A DNA stretch of 64,000 nucleotides from assembly GCA_035254305.1 (NCBI GenBank), contig DATFAS010000268.1, forward strand, positions 1 through 64,000. Direction: 5' to 3'. Below the pieces are notes generated by a model. The model saw only the letters and a list, made by a program, of their open reading frames with translations, searched no databases and was not told the DNA's origin. Positions within the stretch are counted from its first letter, which is position 1; each line of letters begins with the position of its first letter. Of the stretch, positions 56,905 to 64,000 are shown piece by piece. The stretch comes from DATFAS01 sp035254305. GTDB taxonomy: Bacteria; Bacillota; Bacilli; Aneurinibacillales; RAOX-1. Made by a program: the position numbers and the translations under genes.

Positions 56905-58269
56905 ATGGCAAAATATAAGACCAAATTTGCTTGTCAGGAATGTGGGTATGAATCACCTAAGTGGCTAGGAAAATGTCCGGGCTGCTCTCGTTGGAATACT
57001 CTTGTTGAAGAGTTGGAAGAGGTTAAAAAACCTGGGGTTTCACGATCAATTTCAGGGAAATCGAACAAAGCAATAAAAATCAATGATGTTTTAAGTGAAG
57101 AAGAGCCACGAATTGATGCTGGGATGGCAGAATTCAACCGTGTTTTGGGAGGGGGAATTGTCCCAGGATCATTAGTACTTGTTGGTGGAGACCCAGGTAT
57201 AGGGAAATCAACAATTCTTTTGCAAATGTCTCATTTTTTAGCCCAATCTAAGCATAGAGTACTATATATATCCGGTGAGGAATCAATCAAACAAACGAAG
57301 CTTAGAGCAGAGAGGCTCGGTGCAAATAGTGAGTATCTTTATGTTCTTGCCGAAACGGATGTAGAGAATATTGAAGCTCAAATTGAAGAAATCAAACCAA
57401 AAGTGGTTGTAATTGATTCTATTCAGACGGTATTTCATCCTGCTATTACCTCTGCTCCAGGAAGTGTCTCACAGGTCAGGGAGTGCACGGGTCATTTTAT
57501 GCGAATTGCAAAAGGGAAGGAGATCGCTACCATTATTGTGGGGCATGTAACCAAGCAAGGAGAAATTGCGGGGCCAAGACTTCTTGAACACATGGTAGAT
57601 TCTGTCCTCTATTTCGAAGGAGAACGGCATAATACATATCGGATCTTGCGGTCAGTGAAGAATCGGTTTGGTTCAACTCATGAAATGGGTATATTCGAGA
57701 TGATGGATACGGGGTTAAGGGAAGTTCTAAATCCCTCCGAATTGTTTTTGTCCGAACGTAGTCGGTTTGCAGGTGCGACAGTTGTTGCGAGTATGGAAGG
57801 ATCTCGACCTGTTCTTGTTGAATTACAAGCACTGGTGACACCGACTAGTTTTCCTTCTCCAAGGAGAATGGCTACAGGAGTTGACTATAATCGTGTGGCC
57901 TTAATCATGGCGGTTCTTGAAAAAAGAGTAGGAATGATGTTGCAAAATCAAGACGCTTATGTCAATGTAGCGGGTGGAGTACGTCTAGATGAACCAGCTA
58001 TCGACCTGGCCATTGCAGTGAGTATAGCCTCATCCTTCCGTGATCGGATGACAAATCCCAATGATGTGGTCATTGGTGAGTTAGGACTCACCGGAGAAGT
58101 TAGAGCTGTTTCAAGAATTGATCAGCGAGTGAAGGAAGCGGCGAAGTTAGGTTTTAAGCGAGTCATTATACCAGAGAGGAATTTTGCTAGCTTACAACAA
58201 ACACACGATATGGAAATTATCCCAGTACAATCAATTGAAGACGCACTAAGGGAAGCGCTAGGGGGTTAG
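56905..58269 (+). CDS. radA: DNA repair protein RadA
   Basis: 454 aa from ATG 56905 ([17 protein letters not shown]); an ATG at 56890 in frame has no RBS. Zinc finger CQEC..CPGC (10-30), RecA-like ATPase with [10 protein letters not shown] near 92, signature [13 protein letters not shown] near 252, and C-terminal Lon-protease-like domain ([19 protein letters not shown]). A branch-migration helicase in recombination. disA starts 3 bp after it. Confidence 0.97.
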   Translation: MAKYKTKFACQECGYESPKWLGKCPGCSRWNTLVEELEEVKKPGVSRSISGKSNKAIKINDVLSEEEPRIDAGMAEFNRVLGGGIVPGSLVLVGGDPGIGKSTILLQMSHFLAQSKHRVLYISGEESIKQTKLRAERLGANSEYLYVLAETDVENIEAQIEEIKPKVVVIDSIQTVFHPAITSAPGSVSQVRECTGHFMRIAKGKEIATIIVGHVTKQGEIAGPRLLEHMVDSVLYFEGERHNTYRILRSVKNRFGSTHEMGIFEMMDTGLREVLNPSELFLSERSRFAGATVVASMEGSRPVLVELQALVTPTSFPSPRRMATGVDYNRVALIMAVLEKRVGMMLQNQDAYVNVAGGVRLDEPAIDLAIAVSIASSFRDRMTNPNDVVIGELGLTGEVRAVSRIDQRVKEAAKLGFKRVIIPERNFASLQQTHDMEIIPVQSIEDALREALGG

Positions 58270-58272
58270 AGA

Positions 58273-59352
58273 ATGGCAGACTTAACAAAAAATGAACAAC
58301 TAGTCAGTCAAGTCTTACGTTTTGTTGCCCCTGGAACTCGGTTTCGGGAAGGATTAGAGAACGTATTACGGGCAAAAACAGGTGGATTAATTGTTGTAGG
58401 CTTTAGCCCAAATGTGATGGAAATTGTAGATGGGGGTTTTTCCATTAACTGCGAATTGTCACCAGCTCATCTATATGAATTGGCTAAGATGGATGGGGCC
58501 ATTATTCTTAGTGATGATGCGAAGAAAATATTATATGCGAATACACAATTAATACCGGATTCGGCGATTTCATCTACTGAAACAGGTATACGCCATCGGA
58601 CAGCTGAGAGGGTAGCGAAGCAAACAGGTCATTTAGTTATCTCCATCTCTCAACGGAGAAATGTCATTACCCTCTATCAAGGGAATTTTCGCTATTCTTT
58701 AAAGGATATTGGTGTGATCCTAACGAAGGCAAACCAAGCGATTCAGACTCTTGAGAAATATAAGTCTGTGCTTGATCAGGCATTAACGAATTTAAGTGCT
58801 CTAGAGTTTGAGGAGCTAGTAACGCTGCATGAAGTGACACTCGTTATTCAGCGGATTGAAATGGTGCTAAGAATTCGTGCGGAAATTATTAAGTTCATTA
58901 ATGAACTAGGTACTGAAGGACGCCTAATTAGTATGCAGTTAGAAGAATTAGTGGGTTCTATTGATGAAGAAGCGCGTATGCTAATAAAGGATTACAGTAA
59001 AAACACAGAAAAACATTCAATAGAATTGATCATGGTAGAGCTCAAAAAGTTATCACCGGATGAGCTGTTAGACTCTCATCATATTGCACGCTTATTGGGC
59101 TATTCAAGTAGTACCAATGTCCAGGAAGAGCCTGTTTCACCAAAAGGTTATCGGATTTTAGGCAAAATCCCTAGACTTCCAGGTGGAATTGTGCAAAATT
59201 TAATCGATCAGTTTTATAGTTTTTCCCAAATTATGATGGCAACAATTGAGGAATTAGATGAGGTAGATGGGATTGGTGAAGTGCGTGCTAGAGCCATTCG
59301 AGAAGGATTGAAACGAATTCAAGAGCAGGTCTTTATTGATCGTCATATCTGA
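58273..59352 (+). CDS. disA: DNA-integrity scanning diadenylate cyclase DisA
   Basis: 359 aa from ATG 58273. DAC domain (~10-145) with the active-site MDGAIILSD near 75 and [17 protein letters not shown] near 104; spine domain; C-terminal helix-hairpin-helix DNA binding ([26 protein letters not shown]). Makes c-di-AMP while scanning DNA and signals branched structures, delaying sporulation. RadA, its upstream neighbour, restrains DisA in B. subtilis. Confidence 0.97.
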   Translation: MADLTKNEQLVSQVLRFVAPGTRFREGLENVLRAKTGGLIVVGFSPNVMEIVDGGFSINCELSPAHLYELAKMDGAIILSDDAKKILYANTQLIPDSAISSTETGIRHRTAERVAKQTGHLVISISQRRNVITLYQGNFRYSLKDIGVILTKANQAIQTLEKYKSVLDQALTNLSALEFEELVTLHEVTLVIQRIEMVLRIRAEIIKFINELGTEGRLISMQLEELVGSIDEEARMLIKDYSKNTEKHSIELIMVELKKLSPDELLDSHHIARLLGYSSSTNVQEEPVSPKGYRILGKIPRLPGGIVQNLIDQFYSFSQIMMATIEELDEVDGIGEVRARAIREGLKRIQEQVFIDRHI

Positions 59353-59387
59353 TCAAAATTTATGAAAACAATTATTTCCTAAAAAAT

Positions 59388-59412
59388 GAAACCCCATTTA
59401 GGGTTATTTCGT
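59388..59412 (+). terminator. Weak hairpin after disA
   Basis: AAACCC / GGGTT with T-rich tail; short stem. Confidence 0.4.
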
Positions 59413-59452
59413 ATTAAAATAAAGGGGATATGGAAGAGGAGGATTATAAAAA

Positions 59453-60196
59453 ATGATTAAAGCCATACCCAATATGCTGACCATAGGAAACCTGTTTGTA
59501 GGTGTTCTTGCGATGCTACTAGCTTTTCAGAACGAATACAAATATGTTGATTATGCTGCAATTACCGTCATTATCGGTATGCTCCTTGATGGTTTAGATG
59601 GGAGAATGGCAAGACTACTAAACGCCCAAAGCGAATTTGGTAAAGAGTTGGATTCTCTTTCGGATGTGATTACCTTTGGAGTAGCTCCAGCCTTTATCAT
59701 GTACGTAGCTTCATTGCAAAGCTTAGGTACGATCGGAATCATGGTTACTGCGATCTTTCCGATTTGTGGAGCACTACGTCTGGCCCGCTTTAATGTCCAA
59801 ACCGGTGGGAATACCGGATATTTTGTTGGATTACCTATAACTGCTGCAGGGGGCGCGCTTGCCACCTTAGCGTTATATCACAACATGTTCTCTGGGTTTT
59901 ATCTTTTGATTACCATGTTGCTACTATCCTTTTTAATGGTAAGTAAGGTGAAGTATCCGAATTTTAAGAAGGTAGGTTTTCCAAAATCGGCTTATTGGGC
60001 AGCGCCTCTTCTAATAGCTATTGTGGTTGTTCTTGGACTTATGTTCCCAACACAATTTCCTAAGATTGTTTGTGTGCCATTAGCTGCTTATGCTCTATAT
60101 GGGATCAAGAAAAATATGGATCATTTCCGCAAAAAGGATAAGAAGGCAACGCAGGTTGAAAAGGACGATCAGGTTTATCGAGATTCTTCGTTATAA
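59453..60196 (+). CDS. pssA: CDP-diacylglycerol-serine O-phosphatidyltransferase
   Basis: 247 aa from ATG 59453, GAAGAGGAGG upstream. The CDP-alcohol phosphotransferase motif D-G-x2-A-R-x8-G-x3-D-x3-D is visible from DGLDGRMARLL through GKELDSLSD (residues ~43-70). IPNMLTIGNLFVG opens the first of about eight membrane helices; the C-terminal tail is charged. Makes phosphatidylserine, the precursor of phosphatidylethanolamine. No psd partner is nearby. Confidence 0.93.
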   Translation: MIKAIPNMLTIGNLFVGVLAMLLAFQNEYKYVDYAAITVIIGMLLDGLDGRMARLLNAQSEFGKELDSLSDVITFGVAPAFIMYVASLQSLGTIGIMVTAIFPICGALRLARFNVQTGGNTGYFVGLPITAAGGALATLALYHNMFSGFYLLITMLLLSFLMVSKVKYPNFKKVGFPKSAYWAAPLLIAIVVVLGLMFPTQFPKIVCVPLAAYALYGIKKNMDHFRKKDKKATQVEKDDQVYRDSSL

Positions 60197-60203
60197 ACAT
60201 TTA

Positions 60204-60231
60204 AAAAAAGCTTCATCATGAAGCTTTTTTT
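60204..60231 (+). terminator. pssA terminator
   Basis: AAAAAAGCTTCA / TGAAGCTTTTTT with a 2-4 nt loop. Confidence 0.9.
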
Positions 60232-60315
60232 AGCTAATAGGAAAGCAAAATTCCTTTTGAATGATTTGATTTTTATTTGTAGATTCTGTCAATAATGTAA
60301 AAAGGAGGTGAAGTC

Positions 60316-61404
60316 ATGATAAGAAGGTTTATCCAATTGTTCATTACAGTGGTCGGAGGAGGATTAGGTTTTCGCTTTGGCTCTTATATTTTTAATTTCC
60401 TTGATCCCTATTTGAACATTGGCGGGGTACCTGGTGAACCGTATATTAGTGCAGTTGTAGGATCTGTTTTATTTTTCTTACTATCTACATGGCTTGCAGA
60501 TTACATTTTGGAAAGCATTCGTTGGGGAGAAGAAGCCTTAATGAAAATACCCGTAACGGATGTTCTTTTCGGTACTATGGGTTTGATTGCTGGTCTTATT
60601 GTTGCCTTTTTATTATTTTTACCGATTAGTTATATTCCACTGCCCTTTATCGGCGACTATCTCCCTTTAATGATTTCTTTTCTTTTAGGGTATTTAGGGT
60701 TTCGGTTAGGATTTCGCAAACGGGATGAGCTAATGTCTATCTTTTCAATGGGGCGTTTTGCCAAAAGTAAGAAGGAAGAACAAAAGCCAAAGAATGAAAA
60801 TTTAAAGCTTCTTGATACGAGTGTAATCATTGATGGGCGTATCGCAGATATTTGTAAAACGGGTTTTATAGAAGGTTCATTAGTAATCCCACAATTTGTA
60901 TTAGAAGAACTTCAGCATATTGCGGATTCTTCTGATGTATTGAAAAGAAATCGTGGTAGAAGAGGTTTGGACATTCTGAATCGAATCCAGAAGGAGCTTA
61001 AGGTGAAGGTAATCATTGAAGAAAAGGACTTTGATGATATTCATGAGGTGGATAGCAAGTTAGTTCGCTTAGCGAAGCTTACCCAAGGGATTGTTGTAAC
61101 GAATGACTTCAACCTAAATAAAGTGTGTGAACTTCAGGGAGTTAGCGTTTTAAATATTAATGATCTTGCCAACGCTGTGAAGCCGGTTGTGTTACCTGGA
61201 GAGGAAATGAATGTTCAGCTGATTAAAGATGGTAAAGAACATGGTCAAGGTGTGGCTTACCTAGATGATGGAACGATGATTGTAGTAGAAGGTGGACGTG
61301 ACTTCATTGGCATGGAAATTGATGTCTTGGTCACTAGTGTATTGCAGACATCTGCAGGAAGAATGATCTTTGCCAAGCCCAAAATGCTTGAGAAAGCTTT
61401 ATAA
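60316..61404 (+). CDS. yacL: Membrane PIN/TRAM-domain protein YacL
   Basis: 362 aa from ATG 60316, AAGGAGGTGA upstream. Four membrane helices (~5-25, ~45-65, ~85-110, ~112-135), then a PIN nuclease-like domain ([23 protein letters not shown] near 173, with [16 protein letters not shown]) and a C-terminal TRAM domain (~295-362). Conserved in Bacillota with unknown function; PIN acidic residues look intact, so RNase activity is possible. Confidence 0.93.
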   Translation: MIRRFIQLFITVVGGGLGFRFGSYIFNFLDPYLNIGGVPGEPYISAVVGSVLFFLLSTWLADYILESIRWGEEALMKIPVTDVLFGTMGLIAGLIVAFLLFLPISYIPLPFIGDYLPLMISFLLGYLGFRLGFRKRDELMSIFSMGRFAKSKKEEQKPKNENLKLLDTSVIIDGRIADICKTGFIEGSLVIPQFVLEELQHIADSSDVLKRNRGRRGLDILNRIQKELKVKVIIEEKDFDDIHEVDSKLVRLAKLTQGIVVTNDFNLNKVCELQGVSVLNINDLANAVKPVVLPGEEMNVQLIKDGKEHGQGVAYLDDGTMIVVEGGRDFIGMEIDVLVTSVLQTSAGRMIFAKPKMLEKAL

Positions 61405-61434
61405 TCTAAAGATTGATCTAAGAGGAGAATGGTT

Positions 61435-62112
61435 GTGAGTTTTGGAGTAGTTCTTGCAGCAGCTGGAATGGGTAAACGAATGGGGTCGAAAGAGCCTAAG
61501 CAGTTTATCCAATTAGACGGTAAGCCGATCTTATATCACTCGGTTAGCGTCTTCCATCAGATTAAAGAAATCACTGAAATGATCGTTGTTACATCTGCAG
61601 AAGATATCCCTCGGACGCAGAAGATTTTAGCTGAATTTCCTAATGTGAAAGTGGTGGCAGGTGGTAGTGAACGTCAGGAAAGTGTATTTCGTGGGCTAGA
61701 TGCACTTGCTCATGTTGATTATGTCTTGATTCATGACGCAGCAAGGCCATTTGTTAGCACTGATTTAATTGAGATGTTAATGGAACAGGTGGTCCTTAAG
61801 GGGGCTGTGATCCCTGCGGTACCAGTTAAAGATACGATAAAAATAGTAGATCATCAGCGGGAAGTCGTTTCAACACCTCCTCGTGAGAGCTTGTGGGCTG
61901 TTCAAACCCCACAAGCTTTTCGTCTTTCCAACGTGCTTGCGGCACATCAGCAGGCAAATAAAGAGAATTTTCTCGGAACAGATGATGCTATGCTCATGGA
62001 ATGGTTGGGGGAGAAGGTATTTGTAGTGCAGGGTGAGTATACGAATATTAAACTAACGACTCCTGAAGATCTGCATCTAGGCAAGACGATTCTAGAAGGG
62101 AGGAGAAACTAA
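61435..62112 (+). CDS. ispD: 2-C-methyl-D-erythritol 4-phosphate cytidylyltransferase IspD
   Basis: 225 aa from GTG 61435, 7 nt after AGAGGAG; an ATG at 61429 is too close to that site. [29 protein letters not shown] (CTP loop), [11 protein letters not shown] near 99 and the [11 protein letters not shown] end are IspD signatures. Its TAA overlaps the ATG of ispF by 1 bp. Confidence 0.96.
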   Translation: MSFGVVLAAAGMGKRMGSKEPKQFIQLDGKPILYHSVSVFHQIKEITEMIVVTSAEDIPRTQKILAEFPNVKVVAGGSERQESVFRGLDALAHVDYVLIHDAARPFVSTDLIEMLMEQVVLKGAVIPAVPVKDTIKIVDHQREVVSTPPRESLWAVQTPQAFRLSNVLAAHQQANKENFLGTDDAMLMEWLGEKVFVVQGEYTNIKLTTPEDLHLGKTILEGRRN

Positions 62113-62588
62113 TGTTTCGAATTGGACAAGGATTCGATGTTCACCAATTGACTGAAAATCGCGATTTGATCATTGGTGGAGTAAAAATTCCATTTGAGAA
62201 GGGTTTGCTTGGGCATTCGGATGCAGATGTATTACTCCATACAATAAGTGATGCGATTCTTGGTGCATTAGGTGAAGGGGATATTGGTAGACATTTTCCT
62301 GACACTGACGCTATGTACAAGGGAGCAGATAGTAAGGAGCTATTAAGGCGTATCATTCAGATTATGAAAAACAAAGAATATAGGGTTGTGAATGTGGATA
62401 GTACAATCATTGCTCAGAAGCCTAAGATGGCTCCCTATATTCCTGTGATGAAGGATATTATAGCTGCCATTTTGGAAATAGACCCTGAACAGGTGAATGT
62501 GAAGGCGACGACGACGGAGAAATTGGGTTTTACAGGACGGGAAGAAGGAATTGCAGCACAAGCAGTTGTTCTTCTGCAAAAAGCATAG
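62112..62588 (+). CDS. ispF: 2-C-methyl-D-erythritol 2,4-cyclodiphosphate synthase IspF
   Basis: 158 aa from ATG 62112. Zinc ligands in GFDVHQL near 8 and [21 protein letters not shown] near 33; conserved [24 protein letters not shown] tail. Next isoprenoid step after IspE; translationally coupled to ispD. Confidence 0.97.
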   Translation: MFRIGQGFDVHQLTENRDLIIGGVKIPFEKGLLGHSDADVLLHTISDAILGALGEGDIGRHFPDTDAMYKGADSKELLRRIIQIMKNKEYRVVNVDSTIIAQKPKMAPYIPVMKDIIAAILEIDPEQVNVKATTTEKLGFTGREEGIAAQAVVLLQKA

Positions 62589-62647
62589 TATCATTCTTGA
62601 GTAGAAGATTGTACGCGTAAGTTATAAAGAGGAAGGGTGTCTTTTTC

Positions 62648-64000
62648 ATGTCGAGTGAAGTTCGCGTAAGGTTTGCCCCTAGTCCAACAGGGCATTTACA
62701 TATTGGTGGAGCAAGATCAGCGTTATTCAATTATCTTTTTGCAAGAAATAAGGGTGGAAAATTTATCGTCCGAATTGAAGATACAGATCGACAGCGTAAT
62801 GTAGAAAGTGCAGAAGCAAAGCTGATCGAGAGTATGCGTTGGTTAGGTGCAGATTGGGATGAAAGTATTGATGTTGGGGGGCCACATGCTCCTTATCGTT
62901 CTATGGATCGTATGGATATCTATACAACGCATATTCAACAATTGATACAAGAAGAGAAAGCCTATTATTGCTATTGTACTCCAGAGGAATTAGAGAAGGA
63001 CCGTGAAGAATATAAGGCGAAGGGTCTTACGCCTATGTATACCGGAAGATGTCGCCACCTCACACCTGAGCAGAAGAATAAGTTTACGGAGGAAGGGCGG
63101 AAGCCTTCTGTTCGATTCCGAGTATTAGAAAACCGTGAGTATGTAGTGAAAGATCATATTCGCGGACAAGTAACATTTGAATCGAATGGAATTGGTGATT
63201 TCGTTATTGCTCGCCCAGATGGTATCCCGACCTATAATTTTGCCGTTGTTATTGATGATCATTTAATGCAAATTAGCCATGTCATCCGTGGGGAAGAACA
63301 TTTATCCAATACCCCTCGTCAATTGATGATCTATGAAGCATTCGGCTTTAAGGCACCTGAATTTGCTCACGTAGCTTTGATTTTGAATAAAGACAGACAG
63401 AAAATGAGTAAACGGGATGAAACGGTTGTTCAGTTTGTAGAGCAATACCGTGAGCTTGGATATCTTCCTGAGGCTCTACTCAACTTCCTTGTTTTACTTG
63501 GTTGGTCACCTGAAGGAGAAGAAGAGATTTTTACGAAGGAACAACTTATTCAGAAGTTTTCTTTAGATAGGGTTTCAAAATCCCCTGCAGTTTTTGATCA
63601 AGAAAAGTTAAAGTGGATGAACAATTATTATATTAAGCAACAGCCTATAGAAAGAATTGTGGAGCTGTGTGTTCCTCATCTTCAAGAAGCAGGTCTTATT
63701 TCTAAAACATTGACAGAAGAAGAGTTAGATTGGACAACCCGCTTGGTAGCTCTTTACCAAGAACAACTAGCATTCGGTGCGGAAATTGTCGAACTATCTT
63801 CTCTTTTCTTCAAAAATGAGATAGAATACGGAGAAGAAGAAAAAGTAGTATTATCAGAAGAACAAGTACCGGTAGTATTGAAAGCTTTCTATGAAGAGAT
63901 TCAGTTACTTGACTCCTTCACAGATGAGGAGATTAAGCAAACACTGAAGAAGGTTCAGAAGACAACCGGTCATAAAGGGAAGGCGTTATTCATGCCTATT
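62648..64000 (+). CDS. gltX: Glutamyl-tRNA synthetase (3' end cut by window)
   Basis: 451 codons present from ATG 62648 with no stop; a full enzyme is about 485 residues, so only some 35 are missing. Class I signatures: [26 protein letters not shown] at the N terminus and KMSKRDE near 253; a CYCTPEEL segment near 109 resembles the zinc-binding insert. Non-discriminating GluRS in Bacillota charges both tRNA-Glu and tRNA-Gln. RBS AGAGGAAGGG lies upstream. Confidence 0.97.
   Translation, partial: MSSEVRVRFAPSPTGHLHIGGARSALFNYLFARNKGGKFIVRIEDTDRQRNVESAEAKLIESMRWLGADWDESIDVGGPHAPYRSMDRMDIYTTHIQQLIQEEKAYYCYCTPEELEKDREEYKAKGLTPMYTGRCRHLTPEQKNKFTEEGRKPSVRFRVLENREYVVKDHIRGQVTFESNGIGDFVIARPDGIPTYNFAVVIDDHLMQISHVIRGEEHLSNTPRQLMIYEAFGFKAPEFAHVALILNKDRQKMSKRDETVVQFVEQYRELGYLPEALLNFLVLLGWSPEGEEEIFTKEQLIQKFSLDRVSKSPAVFDQEKLKWMNNYYIKQQPIERIVELCVPHLQEAGLISKTLTEEELDWTTRLVALYQEQLAFGAEIVELSSLFFKNEIEYGEEEKVVLSEEQVPVVLKAFYEEIQLLDSFTDEEIKQTLKKVQKTTGHKGKALFMPI

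Overview
The window is a nearly complete stretch of the conserved origin-proximal chromosome of an endospore-forming Bacillota (order Bacillales). The order rsmI-abrB-metS-tatD-yabE-rnmV-rsmA-yabG-veg-sspF-ispE-purR-ridA-spoVG-glmU-prs-ctc-pth-fin-mfd-spoVT-yabM-yabN-rqcP-yabP-yabQ-divIC-spoIIE-tilS-hprT-ftsH, and later the folate genes, lysS, clpC operon, radA, disA and ispDF-gltX, is that of Bacillus subtilis. Several features point away from Bacillus itself and towards a Paenibacillaceae-like lineage (Brevibacillus/Ammoniphilus type; genus not decidable from sequence alone): an AbrB with a C-terminal CxxC...CxxC ribbon, a PrsA-like lipoprotein between mfd and spoVT, nadABC between ftsH and coaX, pssA between disA and yacL, and no rRNA or tRNA genes where B. 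subtilis has them. The DNA is AT-rich, TTG and GTG starts are common, and nearly all genes lie on the plus strand (leading-strand bias); only abrB and dctRS are on the minus strand.

Layout. 1-5.8 kb: rRNA methyltransferase, the transition-state repressor abrB, MetRS, TatD nuclease and the cell-wall protein YabE. 5.8-16.2 kb: rRNA maturation (rnmV, rsmA), sporulation genes (yabG, sspF, spoVG, fin), veg, isoprenoid (ispE), purine control (purR), cell-wall/PRPP precursors (glmU, prs), L25 and Pth. 16.2-29.4 kb: mfd, a lipoprotein foldase, spoVT, a flippase, mazG-like yabN, rqcP, yabPQ, divIC, spoIIE. 29.5-39 kb: tilS, hprT, ftsH, nadA/nadB/nadC, coaX, hslO. 39-46.2 kb: cysK, pabA, folP-folB-folK-yazB-dusB, greA, lysS; pabB and pabC of the usual cluster are absent. 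46.4-52.1 kb: the accessory block, a C4-dicarboxylate sensing and uptake module (dctB-dctA facing dctS-dctR) plus a HAD phosphatase, between lysS and ctsR. 52.1-64 kb: ctsR-mcsA-mcsB-clpC, radA, disA, pssA, yacL, ispD, ispF and a gltX cut by the window end.

The genes serve core information processing together with the sporulation programme. Readable control signals include a Spo0A-box-bearing abrB promoter, a 21-bp-spacer spoIIE promoter of Spo0A-activated type, a sigma-H spoVG promoter, sigma-F and sigma-G candidates before fin, spoVT and sspF, tandem strong promoters before veg and a CtsR operator before ctsR.

I see no phage, IS, CRISPR or defence island. The least explained parts are a small terminator-ended unit between abrB and metS carrying two Spo0A boxes, a 345-bp gap before pabA with a perfect 13-bp inverted repeat, and a pentapeptide-repeat linker in the DctR regulator.
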